The notes below the pieces were generated by a model. It did no database searches. It was given only the letters and a program-made list of their open reading frames with translations, and was not told the DNA's origin. Made by a program: the position numbers and the translations under genes. A stretch of DNA of 64,000 nucleotides, from contig JAPDKE010000013.1 in NCBI GenBank assembly GCA_029258725.1, positions 115,578 to 179,577 on the forward strand. The letters run 5' to 3'. Below are positions 25,870-34,573 of the stretch, piece by piece. The number at the start of each line of letters is the position of its first letter. Within the stretch, counting starts at the first letter, position 1. This stretch comes from a bacterium (GTDB taxonomy: Bacteria; Hydrothermota; UBA3072; JAPDKE01).

Positions 25870-27021
25870 TTATACCGGAGAAAAAGCCCTCTCCCGTCCC
25901 AGTATTTCTACCATTTTTTCCTCCATCAGTTCTTCTCCCATAAGCACGCGTATTCTTAATCCTCTTGCCCTTTCCAGGACCTTTTTCTTTCCATTTTCTT
26001 TTTCAAAGGTGTGAAGTATTAAAAACTTTCGCACATATTCTCCTCCAATTATACTCACAATAGTCTGCAGTATCCCAATATCTCTGCTCTCTATTTTCCC
26101 GCTTTTACACTCCCCAATGCTTGCAATTCCTCCTTTCACCCCTATGAAATCCAGCTCATTCTGGATATTTTCTCGTTTTATGCGGATGGAATATTCACAG
26201 TCATCAAAAATACTGTGTTTTCGTGCTACCTTATATACATAATATTCCAGCCATCTTCCTTTAATCCATTCGTTGGAAATTTTATCCATTTCAAATCTCA
26301 CTCTGTCTCCTCTGACTTCCAGGTTTTCAATTATTCCAATTTCGTTAATATATCTCAGAAATCTTATCAGAGCTGGAGAGCATTTTCTCATTCCAATATT
26401 TTTCTTACCCTGCCATTTTCGCACGTTTTTCAGTCTTTTTCGGAGTTGCTCCATTATTTTTGTCCCATTTTCTTTCATTCCTATAATCTTTTTACAGAAA
26501 TCCCATGCCATTTCCTCTGTCATTTTTGGTCTTTCCAGAGAAAATGATTTTTCATATTCTACCCCGTATATTTTCAGGTATTCTTTCACCCCTATTTTTC
26601 TTATCCTTTCCTTTCCACACAGAATTATTTCAGATCCCTTTCCCATAAATAAACATATTTCTCCCTTTTTGCTATTGACAAGAACAAGTCGTGTGCGGGG
26701 ATGTGTGAGAATAAAGTTTATCGCAGGAATTACCATAAACTTGGGCGATGATGTTATATCCACATATATCGCATTTTTCTCTTTCTCGCCCAGATTACAC
26801 AGAATACGGAATATTTCATCGCAATCTTCAGGTTCCACGCTCATCCGCATTTTGAGTTTGCCGGGAGGAAGGGAACCTTGAAATTTTTGCTCAACTTCCT
26901 GATAGGTATCCCTTGAGGCAATAAGCACTATCTTTTCAATCTCACCTGCCCGGGATATTACCCCAAGAACATTACCTCCTATCCTTCCTCCCCCAAGAAT
27001 CACATACGTCTGCTTATCCAT
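25870..27021 (-). CDS. Card1/Can2-like CARF-domain nuclease (DUF1887 type)
   Basis: Residues 1-150 form a Rossmann-like CARF sensor: YVILGGGRIGGNVLG, then YVDITSSPKFMVIPAINFIL typical of cyclic-oligoadenylate binding. The C-terminal half (residues about 250-383) is a PD-(D/E)XK nuclease: helix Glu259 in GRWLEYYVY, Asp291 in NELDFIG and Glu304-x-Lys306 in GECKSGK. This is the architecture of Can2/Card1, which cut DNA and/or RNA when the Cas10 product binds. It sits upstream of cmr2 in the same direction and overlaps the second dynamin-like gene by eight bases, tying that gene to the CRISPR system. Confidence 0.85.
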   Translation of the reverse strand: MDKQTYVILGGGRIGGNVLGVISRAGEIEKIVLIASRDTYQEVEQKFQGSLPPGKLKMRMSVEPEDCDEIFRILCNLGEKEKNAIYVDITSSPKFMVIPAINFILTHPRTRLVLVNSKKGEICLFMGKGSEIILCGKERIRKIGVKEYLKIYGVEYEKSFSLERPKMTEEMAWDFCKKIIGMKENGTKIMEQLRKRLKNVRKWQGKKNIGMRKCSPALIRFLRYINEIGIIENLEVRGDRVRFEMDKISNEWIKGRWLEYYVYKVARKHSIFDDCEYSIRIKRENIQNELDFIGVKGGIASIGECKSGKIESRDIGILQTIVSIIGGEYVRKFLILHTFEKENGKKKVLERARGLRIRVLMGEELMEEKMVEILGRERAFSPV

Positions 27022-28693
27022 TTTCCGTACCTTCTGGAAGTTCCATCAAAATTTTCCGGAGAGTATTTTCAGCCCTCGCAAGGATATTTTGCAGAGAAAC
27101 GTACCTTTCCAATTGCGAACGAACATCTCTCTGGATTCCTTCTACATCTTTCAATTCAGAGAAGTATGTGTTTATATAACTTTCCCGCGATATCTCCTTT
27201 ACTATCTTCCTGAACCCTTCATCAATCCCATCAACAATCTCTTTCTTACTGGACTCCAGTTTCTTTTCATCCCATATTTTTTTGATCACCAGCGCTCCGT
27301 CTAACAGAACGCCTACCACAGCAAGCATCCTTCCAAAACTTTTTATAGTTTTTGCCATTTTTATTGCACCCCAGGGTTTGAATTTGAACCTTATTCTGAG
27401 AACATTTCTTGTTCGCAGGATTGCATCTGCAAGTTTTCTTGTACTAATAACTTTCAAAAACCTTCCGCCTTCTTTACTCATAGAGGAAAAAGTCTTTAGA
27501 AATTTATCTTCTATTTTCTGATGAAACTCCAGAGAGTTTTCTATATCTTTAAAAATCCCCTCTTCCTCTCTTTTTATCCCTTCAGTATATTTTTTAATTA
27601 TTTGTTCAATCTTTGCCTCTAGGATATACCCTTCCTTTCCTATTTCTTTCCTGCAAACATTTTCCAGTTCTTTCAGGTCTGGGGCTGCCTGAATACCCGA
27701 AATTATATTATCTCTGAGATTTATGAGATCATCTATTATATTTTGATGACTTTCAGAAATCTCTTTCTTTAATTCTCCAATCCTATACTCAATTTCCTCT
27801 ACCTGTCCTTCCAAATTTTCTATAAGGTCATTCAATTCCTTCTGACACTCTTTCACTTCTTCTAAACACCTTCCCGCTATATCTTTTATAACACTTATTC
27901 CACCCAAAAGAATAAGATCTTCTTTTGCCCTTCTGACAAAATCTTCCATTTTATAAAGAAGTTCATCGAGATTGGAAAGCTTATCATACTCATCCATGTG
28001 TTCGATCCAGTATTGAACCCCTTTTCCAAATGGGTCTGCCGAAATGCATACCATGCGGTATTCGCCGTCCTTCTCCAGAATCTGATTGAGGGTATCCTCC
28101 ACTACCTTCTGTTTTATTCTGCATTTCTCAAAAAAATCTTCTGGATCATCCATATCCGCTATCTTGTCCATTTTATTTATCACAAAAATTGTGCAATCCG
28201 CCTTACCTATATCCTGCATCACCCATTTTATCACCTTATGAGTGCTTTCTTTAAGGGGGTTTTCCTGAGATACAACGTATAGAACCACATTGGCTTCAGA
28301 TATAAATTTTTTTGTTTTTTCCTCATGAAGTATCTTTTCCGAGAACATTCCAGGAGTATCAACCAAAAGGTAATCTCTGGATTGATAATAATGTATTCTA
28401 TCTGTGGTAGGTTCCGGCGATATAAGCATATCCTCTATATCATAAGGTATGCCAAGTTTATGCATTATCATTGTAAGGAGACTCGTCTTTCCATCCGAAA
28501 ACGCACCAAAACACGCTATGATAAATCTTTTCTTTTCAAGGTTATCAATTCCCTTCTTTATCTTCTCCTTCAGTTCACTGGGTTCAAATTCAATTTTTTC
28601 CTTCTTCAACTCTTCCTCCAGACTTTCTACCGTTTCATAGACCTTTCTTAGCAAGTTTAGGAGCTTTTTTTTTCTTTTTACAAAATCTCTCAT
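27014..28693 (-). CDS. Dynamin-like GTPase (second of a tandem pair)
   Basis: 559 residues. The G domain has P-loop GAFSDGKTSLLTM (about residue 63), G2 region SPEPTTDR, G3 DTPGMFSE and G4 INKMDKI. The GAFSDGKT loop resembles that of LeoA-type bacterial dynamins. The rest is long helices with a hydrophobic segment AKTIKSFGRMLAVVGVLLDG (about residues 440-460) that could be a membrane paddle. Start ATG 28693 overlaps the stop of the first dynamin gene and follows GGAGGTG. Bacterial dynamins often work as pairs and some protect against phage by membrane remodelling or delayed lysis. More A/T-rich than its neighbours. Confidence 0.75.
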   Translation of the reverse strand: MRDFVKRKKKLLNLLRKVYETVESLEEELKKEKIEFEPSELKEKIKKGIDNLEKKRFIIACFGAFSDGKTSLLTMIMHKLGIPYDIEDMLISPEPTTDRIHYYQSRDYLLVDTPGMFSEKILHEEKTKKFISEANVVLYVVSQENPLKESTHKVIKWVMQDIGKADCTIFVINKMDKIADMDDPEDFFEKCRIKQKVVEDTLNQILEKDGEYRMVCISADPFGKGVQYWIEHMDEYDKLSNLDELLYKMEDFVRRAKEDLILLGGISVIKDIAGRCLEEVKECQKELNDLIENLEGQVEEIEYRIGELKKEISESHQNIIDDLINLRDNIISGIQAAPDLKELENVCRKEIGKEGYILEAKIEQIIKKYTEGIKREEEGIFKDIENSLEFHQKIEDKFLKTFSSMSKEGGRFLKVISTRKLADAILRTRNVLRIRFKFKPWGAIKMAKTIKSFGRMLAVVGVLLDGALVIKKIWDEKKLESSKKEIVDGIDEGFRKIVKEISRESYINTYFSELKDVEGIQRDVRSQLERYVSLQNILARAENTLRKILMELPEGTENG

Positions 28694-30678
28694 TTTTTCA
28701 CCTCCTGGTATTTCCTTACTTTTTCTATTTTCATATCCATATATGGATAAAGAGCCTTTACTGCTCTCCACTTGAATTCATCTTCACCGGAAAGGAGAAG
28801 AATACCATCGTTTATTTCGTATTTTATGTTATTGAGAAAGTCTTGAAAAGACTGGTAAATCTCTATTCTGTCTTGTGGGACTGGGAAAAGGGAAAGTCTT
28901 TCCCTCTTTACTTTATCGCCTATTATTACCATCCTCCCGAATGAATTATCAAAATATACATATACATTGTCACCAAGAACATATCTTGAAGCGATAGAAA
29001 AGATTAGAGTTTTAGCAGATACGAGCCTTTCTATATTCTCCTGCACTTCTTTCCCTAATGCAAAAAGTTTATTAATATATTCAAGGAATTTCCGTTTTTG
29101 AGAAACAATACAATTTTTAATTTTTTTAAAATCTCCCTTAATCTTTTTGTACATATCTTTCTTGGCCTTCATGAGGGCAGATTTAATCTTTCTGCGGGCT
29201 TTCTGTTTGGCTTTCCTCTTTTTTTCTTTTGAGGAAAGGAATATATCTACTATAAATTTTATAACTCCCATCAGTAGATAAACTGCTCCCACGAGAGGAT
29301 CGGCAATTAATATTATTATCGATAAAACAAAATTTTCTACAATTTTTTTAATCACGTCCATAATATTTTTCTCCAGATCTTTAAATATCTCCATTCCCAA
29401 TCCCTCAGATAAAGTAAATGTTTTAAAACTCAACTTCACTCGAGCTTCAAGTTCCTTCATTCTCTTTTTTGCTTTTTCTTTAATTCTTTCTACACGCTCT
29501 TCTACCTCTTTTTTTAACTCTTTCGAATATTTTCTCTTTATTCTTTGCAACTTTCTTTCCAATGCATCTTCCGAGGTTTTCTCCTCAATGGCCTTGTATG
29601 CACATTTTCTCATCTCACTTTCCATTTTACCTATAATAACATCCGCTTTTTTAAAGAGATGCTCTTCTTCCATCTTTATTTCATTCATAATACTTCTGAA
29701 CATCTCGTTTGCCTGCGATCGTATCTCTTTTAACCCTGCATCATACTTCTTTTTTTCTCTGAACATGCTGGAAATAATCCTCTCCAGCACATTGGTAAGT
29801 TTGAGAGCATTGGAAATCATCGCGTGATATTTCCCACTGGTCGCAAGTTGAAGTATTACATCCTTAAGTTCATCAAGTTTACTGAATTTATAAGCCTCCT
29901 CAAGACTCCCGAATATCTTTTTTGCCTTTTCCCTGTCTTTTATAAATTCTGCTCTTTTTGGTCTTCCAGCAGATATAAATCCAATGTAAGCATTCATACA
30001 TATATTATCTTTATAATAATTTCCGAAGATTTTCCTAAATTTCCTTTTTACTCCATTCTCAACCGTTATAATTCTATCATCTATTAACTTCAATCCACAA
30101 TATGCATAGGCAGAAGGTTTGTTTTTGATATTTATTACTGAATATACAGTCGCTCTATCCTTCAAATAATTCCTTATTTTTCTTACAGTACCCTCCTCTG
30201 GTACTTTTTCATCGCTCATAACATAAAATATAATATGTGCCTTATCTATGGCCTTTTTTATCTCGTGAATCACCTTCCTTTCATTACCCTCTATCCCGGG
30301 CATATCAAGCAGAACAATATCTTTCATAGGAAATTTTTTTATCCGCTTTGTAAAATCCTTCTGTCCTTCTCCTATGTTTCTTCCATCACCCTGGATAAGG
30401 GCTTCCACAATCGTGCTCTTACCAGCATTTGTTTCTCCAAAAAATGCGACGTTAAATGTGTTCCATTCCATATTATTTTCCAAAAACTCAGCCTCCTTAT
30501 TCAATCTCTCGATGCCCTCTTTCACTATCCTTACAAAATTTTGAAAATTTTCACGTAGGTGTTCATCTTTTATCTCTATATTTTCCCAGTGTTTAATCTC
30601 TCCCAAAATACCTTCTACATCTCTAACTTTCCTTAAGATTTCCTTTGTACATTCTTCCAATGATATTTTTTCTTCCAT
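28690..30678 (-). CDS. Dynamin-like GTPase (first of a tandem pair) with membrane segment
   Basis: 662 residues. P-loop FFGETNAGKSTIVEAL (about residues 75-90), G3 DMPGIEGNE and a G4-like INIKNKPS motif define the G domain. A long coiled-coil/helical stalk follows (residues 290-430, rich in Lys and Glu), then a hydrophobic hairpin LSIIILIADPLVGAVYLLMG (about 455-480) and a basic helical region. This layout is that of bacterial dynamin-like proteins that insert a paddle in the membrane. The stop overlaps the start of the partner gene. A 26-base gap separates it from the DUF445 gene. Confidence 0.75.
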   Translation of the reverse strand: MEEKISLEECTKEILRKVRDVEGILGEIKHWENIEIKDEHLRENFQNFVRIVKEGIERLNKEAEFLENNMEWNTFNVAFFGETNAGKSTIVEALIQGDGRNIGEGQKDFTKRIKKFPMKDIVLLDMPGIEGNERKVIHEIKKAIDKAHIIFYVMSDEKVPEEGTVRKIRNYLKDRATVYSVINIKNKPSAYAYCGLKLIDDRIITVENGVKRKFRKIFGNYYKDNICMNAYIGFISAGRPKRAEFIKDREKAKKIFGSLEEAYKFSKLDELKDVILQLATSGKYHAMISNALKLTNVLERIISSMFREKKKYDAGLKEIRSQANEMFRSIMNEIKMEEEHLFKKADVIIGKMESEMRKCAYKAIEEKTSEDALERKLQRIKRKYSKELKKEVEERVERIKEKAKKRMKELEARVKLSFKTFTLSEGLGMEIFKDLEKNIMDVIKKIVENFVLSIIILIADPLVGAVYLLMGVIKFIVDIFLSSKEKKRKAKQKARRKIKSALMKAKKDMYKKIKGDFKKIKNCIVSQKRKFLEYINKLFALGKEVQENIERLVSAKTLIFSIASRYVLGDNVYVYFDNSFGRMVIIGDKVKRERLSLFPVPQDRIEIYQSFQDFLNNIKYEINDGILLLSGEDEFKWRAVKALYPYMDMKIEKVRKYQEVKK

Positions 30679-30704
30679 CTATACTCCCTTCTGTTACTTT
30701 ACAC

Positions 30705-31241
30705 TCACATCCATCCTGCCACACATGCCTGGATGAGGCCAATGATTATACCGAGAATGGCTCCCATCCAGATGATAAAATTGAGTTCCCTTCCAGAGGC
30801 ATTATAGACAAGTCTCTCAAGTCTGTCAAGGTCAAACGCATTTATTTTTTCCTCAACCATCCTCTTTACCTCACCTTTACCGACAAAACTCTCTATAAGT
30901 TCGGGTGAAAGATTGCCATTTTCATCCACGATAAAAAGAATAACAATATCAGCAATCGCACCGGCAAAAGAACGCAACGTACCGGGAAGCATCTTTTCCA
31001 GAAACTTTTTAATTGCATTTTTGAGTTTATCCCTGTTGAACAGTGTGCCGAAATACTCGGCATCAAGCAGGTGTTCCTCCACGAGTTCTCCAACCCTTTC
31101 GGCAATTTCCCTTCTGTATTTTGGAATGAGCCCCTGAAATCCCAGCATCCTTCTCCTGGGACGGAAAAGAAGTCTTATTGCAATCCAGTTGGTTACAAGA
31201 CCTATAAAGGCGCCTATAAGAGGAAAGAAAGCAAACCTCAT
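30705..31241 (-). CDS. DUF445 family membrane protein
   Basis: N-terminal hydrophobic segment FPLIGAFIGLVTNWIAIRLL followed by GLIPKYRREIAERVGELVEEHLL is the DUF445 signature, with a C-terminal membrane segment GAILGIIIGLIQACVAGWM. At 178 residues it is a short version of the family (often 200-400). Family function is unknown; members are inner-membrane proteins. It overlaps the upstream hypothetical gene by four bases. Confidence 0.8.
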   Translation of the reverse strand: MRFAFFPLIGAFIGLVTNWIAIRLLFRPRRRMLGFQGLIPKYRREIAERVGELVEEHLLDAEYFGTLFNRDKLKNAIKKFLEKMLPGTLRSFAGAIADIVILFIVDENGNLSPELIESFVGKGEVKRMVEEKINAFDLDRLERLVYNASGRELNFIIWMGAILGIIIGLIQACVAGWM

Positions 31242-31993
31242 AAAAATCTCCTTTCATACTCCTCAACTTTCTTTTCCCATCCCTCCCTCAGCAACTCATT
31301 CCTGATCCTTTCCAGTCTTTCAATTTCCTTCTCTTTCCTCTTTTTTCCAAAAATTACCCTGCTTTTTTTCAATTTTTCAATCCTCTCTTCTATATTCTCC
31401 AGCATATCAAACCTCATCCTCAAAAGCCTTTCCCTCTCATATGCCACAAGATAAAGCACAAAAAGAGTTATTCTCTTCCACTCCACCTCCTCCCTCCACT
31501 TCATTGGACCAAACCATCCTGCAGGAAAAACAAGCCCCACAACGCCAGCAACACCAAAAAGAGAAATTATCGTTTCCCACACAGATGGAACAATTTCCCT
31601 AACAACATCAGGTCTCACCACCTCAAAAACAGGACGGGTAAGCAGGTGATAAGAAGTAAGGGGTTCATCCTCCCTCAACAGTCCTCTCTCAATAAGTTTC
31701 TTCCTCACTCTCTCCCTGGCCCGTGCCTCATCAATCACATCCTCCATCAATCTCTCCATTTCCTTTAAAAACCTCTCCTTTGCATGTCCCCTATATTTTC
31801 TTCTCCTTTTTATCTTCTTCCACAGATTCTCCTCCCAATCCTCTCCAAATCTTTCATAAAGCCAGTGAAGGACAAGATAAAAGAGAACGCTTTCTTTCTT
31901 TACATCCTCCTTTTCCTTCCCGTAGAGGATTCTCACAATTTCTCTTAATCTTTCACCTTCAAGGTCTTTCAGTATCTCTTCAAGTGCTCTCAT
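31238..31993 (-). CDS. Hypothetical charged helical protein with one membrane-like segment
   Basis: Not recognised. Residues 1-110 are helical and very charged; residues 135-165 contain a hydrophobic stretch VWETIISLFGVAGVVGLVFP that may be a membrane segment; a second weaker one (ITLFVLYLVAYERE) follows; the C-terminal 80 residues look like a coiled coil rich in Arg, Glu and Lys. It overlaps the activator gene by 14 bases, so it is probably the second gene of that transcript and possibly its membrane partner or sensor. Confidence 0.6.
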   Translation of the reverse strand: MRALEEILKDLEGERLREIVRILYGKEKEDVKKESVLFYLVLHWLYERFGEDWEENLWKKIKRRRKYRGHAKERFLKEMERLMEDVIDEARARERVRKKLIERGLLREDEPLTSYHLLTRPVFEVVRPDVVREIVPSVWETIISLFGVAGVVGLVFPAGWFGPMKWREEVEWKRITLFVLYLVAYERERLLRMRFDMLENIEERIEKLKKSRVIFGKKRKEKEIERLERIRNELLREGWEKKVEEYERRFL

Positions 31994-33305
31994 TCAGGTA
32001 TTTCCTTAAAGTTGGAAGTGAAATTCCCAGTTTCTCTGCCGCAACCTTCCTTTTCCCATAAACCTCAACCGCAGTTCTGCATACAAGACGCTGGATATCC
32101 TCCATTGTATATCCTTCCTCTATCAGGACCCTTATCCCCCTCTCCTTCAACTCCTTTCTCTCCATCTTTTTCTCCCTCCATCCCTCCTCCCACAATTCAA
32201 TTCTTCCGGTAGAAAGATAATGGGAGAAACAGGCATCCAGTTCCCTCACATTTCCCGGCCAGGGATATCCTTCGGTTTCCTCCAGAAACCGATGCAACTT
32301 CTCCCTCAGATTTTTCTCCCCTTCGTACTTTTCAATAAGAATTGGCTCAATGTCCTCCTTTCTTTCCCTCAGAGGGGGAATCTTTATTTCCAGACTTCTT
32401 ATTCTATCCCTGAAGTCCCCGGTAAGTGAATCCAAGCCCTTATTGGTTGCGGATATCAGTCTCAATAAAACTTTTCTCACCTTTTCCTTCTCTCCCATCC
32501 GGCAGTACTCCCCTCTTTCTATGGTCCTGAGAAGCATCCGCTGGACCCTTTCCTCCAGGTCTGCCACTTCGTCAAGGAAGATAATACCAAAATTACACTC
32601 TGCCACAATCCCCATCCTGTTATAATTCAATCCTGTATAGGCTCCTTCCTTCGCACCGAAAAGGTCAGCCAGTGCATCTTCGTTTTTGAGATGAGAACAA
32701 TTTATTGTGCTAAATTTTCCCGGGAAAAGAACGCTTCCGGCTGCTATTGCCTTTACCACAAGTTCTTTTCCTGTTCCCCTTTCCCCAAGGACCACGACAT
32801 TTCCTGCCATCCATCCTCTCCAGAAATCCCGGAGATCGTCAACCCCTGGTCTTCTTCTCCACGCGTGAATGTTCATGAAGTTCGCCTCCCACACCTTTGC
32901 CTTTACCTCTCTTATCGCAGTGCTTACTCCTTTTATCTCATCAAGGGCTTTTCTAAATTCCATCACCTTTCTCAAAACATCGTTTATTCCAATATCCGGA
33001 AGTTTCCCATCATACTCTCTCTTTTTCGCGACCATCTCCATTCGTGCCCTTACCATCTCTTTCACTTCACGGTATACTCCATCTCCTCTGGTCCTCTCCA
33101 GAAGTCTCTTCCATTTTTTCTCATTTCCCTCCCATGCATAATGGAAAAGCAGGGCAAGAAGAACCACATCCCTTTTCTTGCCCTTCTCAGAGAGAACCCA
33201 TTTCTCCACCTCATCAGGGAAGGGTATCGGGAGATACTCATCCCTCTCGTTCCTGAATGGGTTGCTCAGCACATAAACTCCAAAAGAGAGCATTTCCCTG
33301 TTCAT
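31980..33305 (-). CDS. Sigma-54-type AAA+ transcription activator with variant GAFTGA loop
   Basis: The central AAA+ domain has Walker A GERGTGKE (174-181), the sigma-54 contact loop as GAYTGL (221-226; usual GAFTGA), Walker B GIIFLDE (240-246), and PPLRERKEDI. Residues 415-440 are a Fis-type HTH with GKRKVAAEKLGISLPTLRKYL. The first 165 residues are an unrecognised sensor region; there is no receiver, GAF or CARF pattern I can see. It is divergent from the GTPase operon whose promoter is of the sigma-54 type, 126 bases away, so it is probably its activator. Its own promoter is of the ordinary type (33314-33342). Confidence 0.85.
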   Translation of the reverse strand: MNREMLSFGVYVLSNPFRNERDEYLPIPFPDEVEKWVLSEKGKKRDVVLLALLFHYAWEGNEKKWKRLLERTRGDGVYREVKEMVRARMEMVAKKREYDGKLPDIGINDVLRKVMEFRKALDEIKGVSTAIREVKAKVWEANFMNIHAWRRRPGVDDLRDFWRGWMAGNVVVLGERGTGKELVVKAIAAGSVLFPGKFSTINCSHLKNEDALADLFGAKEGAYTGLNYNRMGIVAECNFGIIFLDEVADLEERVQRMLLRTIERGEYCRMGEKEKVRKVLLRLISATNKGLDSLTGDFRDRIRSLEIKIPPLRERKEDIEPILIEKYEGEKNLREKLHRFLEETEGYPWPGNVRELDACFSHYLSTGRIELWEEGWREKKMERKELKERGIRVLIEEGYTMEDIQRLVCRTAVEVYGKRKVAAEKLGISLPTLRKYLNEST

Positions 33306-33313
33306 GATATTAT

Positions 33314-33342
33314 AATTTATATTCAGATTTCCGGATTGTCAA
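33314..33342 (-). promoter_or_regulatory. Vegetative promoter of the activator operon, near-leaderless
   Basis: On the minus strand TTGACA (33337-33342) and TAAATT (33314-33319) are 17 bases apart, and the -10 box ends 8 bases before the ATG at 33305. No Shine-Dalgarno sequence fits, so the mRNA is probably leaderless or nearly so. Confidence 0.7.
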
Positions 33343-33430
33343 GTGAAAAAATTTTTCATTTTTAATTTTTAAAAAGAAAATTTCTTTCCCTCTTTTATTA
33401 TAAGTCATTGATTACCACAATCTTGCGGAA

Positions 33431-33446
33431 TGGCACGCGGTTTGCA
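33431..33446 (+). promoter_or_regulatory. Sigma-54 promoter (-24/-12) of the GTPase operon
   Basis: TGGCACGCGGTTTGCA matches the sigma-54 consensus TGGCACG-N4-TTGCA, with the invariant GG (33432-33433) and GC (33444-33445) 12 bases apart as required. The expected start is near 33457, giving a leader of about 18 bases that contains AAAGGAGGTG before the ATG at 33476. The divergent gene encodes a sigma-54 activator. Confidence 0.9.
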
Positions 33447-33475
33447 TTATTATTCCTTAAAAAGGAGGTGAAACC

Positions 33476-34555
33476 ATGAAAAACAAAAATGACTCTCTTA
33501 ACATGGAGAAGGTTGAGGAGTTCATCAGGGAACTGGAAAAGAAGGGGTTGCCGAAGAAGGCAGAAGAGGATGGGACCAGAGAATTCCAGGAGGAACTTGA
33601 CTCAATGAAGGATGTGATTATTGGAGTTATGGGAAAGGTGAGCGCGGGCAAAAGCACGCTGATAAACTCTCTCTTCAATGCTGAGATTGCAGAGGTTTCT
33701 GCAATTCCAGGGACTACACAGGATATACAGGTTTACAGATTTGATGATAAAACGGTAATCGTTGATACTCCCGGACTTCAGGACATTGAATCCTCCCGTT
33801 CGGACAAAGCAAGGGAATATGTGGAAAACATGGATGTGGGAATTTACATTTTTTCGGATGCGTCGGTGGGGAAGGAGGAACTGGAAAATTTCCATATGTT
33901 ATGTGACCGTGTACCGTATGTCATTCCCGTATTCAATAAACTTGATACGGTCCCGGAGGAAGAGAGAGGAAAACTCGTTGAATGGCTTGAGGCAAAAATA
34001 GGAAGAAGGGTGATACCTGCCTCCCTGAAACCTGCTGTTCCTGGTATGGAACCCTTCGGTCTTGAAGAGATTGAGGCAGAACTTGAAAAAGCTCTAAGTG
34101 ACAGGATGGTTCTCCTCGGTCCTCATCTCCGCGAGTTGAAATTCAAGGACAGAGTGGTTGAAAAAAGGCTGTGGGCATATGCTGCAACTGCTGCGACAAT
34201 AGGCTTTCTGCCCCTTCCTGGCTCTGACATAGTTCCTCTCACCAAGCTTCAGGTTGCCATGGGGTTGCACATAGCAAGGATTTATGGATACAAGGATACT
34301 GCAAAAGATATTGTGAGGCTCCTCGGCTCCATTGCAACAGGACTTGCCGGAAGGGAGATCTTCAGACAACTGGTGAAACTTATACCAGGAGCAGGTCAGG
34401 TACTGGGTGCATTAATCGCAGGTTCCTTCACCTATGCTCTCGGGAAGGCATTTAAGGCATATTACAGGAGTGGAAAGAAGAAAGAAATCTCTGAACTGAT
34501 TGAAACTGCAAAAGAGGCGGTTGAAGAATACAGAAGGAAGGCAAAGGAACACTGA
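33476..34555 (+). CDS. Era-like GTPase with DUF697 membrane tail
   Basis: G domain: P-loop GKVSAGKSTLINSL (53-66), G2 IPGTTQD, G3 DTPGLQD (97-103), G4 FNKLDTV (153-159) and a G5-like IPASLKP. Residues about 210-330 are the DUF697 type: TIGFLPLPGSDIVPLTKLQV, then REIFRQLVKLIPGAGQ and an Ala/Gly-rich hydrophobic helix, expected to associate with membrane. Its G domain is paralogous to that of the third gene of the operon, and its tail resembles the GTPase at 16106-17434. First gene of the sigma-54 operon. Function unknown; membrane stress or envelope surveillance is my inference. Confidence 0.8.
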   Translation: MKNKNDSLNMEKVEEFIRELEKKGLPKKAEEDGTREFQEELDSMKDVIIGVMGKVSAGKSTLINSLFNAEIAEVSAIPGTTQDIQVYRFDDKTVIVDTPGLQDIESSRSDKAREYVENMDVGIYIFSDASVGKEELENFHMLCDRVPYVIPVFNKLDTVPEEERGKLVEWLEAKIGRRVIPASLKPAVPGMEPFGLEEIEAELEKALSDRMVLLGPHLRELKFKDRVVEKRLWAYAATAATIGFLPLPGSDIVPLTKLQVAMGLHIARIYGYKDTAKDIVRLLGSIATGLAGREIFRQLVKLIPGAGQVLGALIAGSFTYALGKAFKAYYRSGKKKEISELIETAKEAVEEYRRKAKEH

Positions 34556-34573
34556 AAAAGAAGGGGGAAGGAG

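Noticed and set aside
31980..33305. RtcR-type CARF sensor in the sigma-54 activator
   Set aside because: RtcR has an N-terminal CARF domain, but I cannot see a CARF pattern in the 165 residues before the AAA+ domain.
13786..33475. CRISPR array expected near the cmr genes
   Set aside because: I looked in all gaps from 13.8 to 33.5 kb and in 63.2-63.8 kb and saw no evenly spaced repeats of 24-40 bases.
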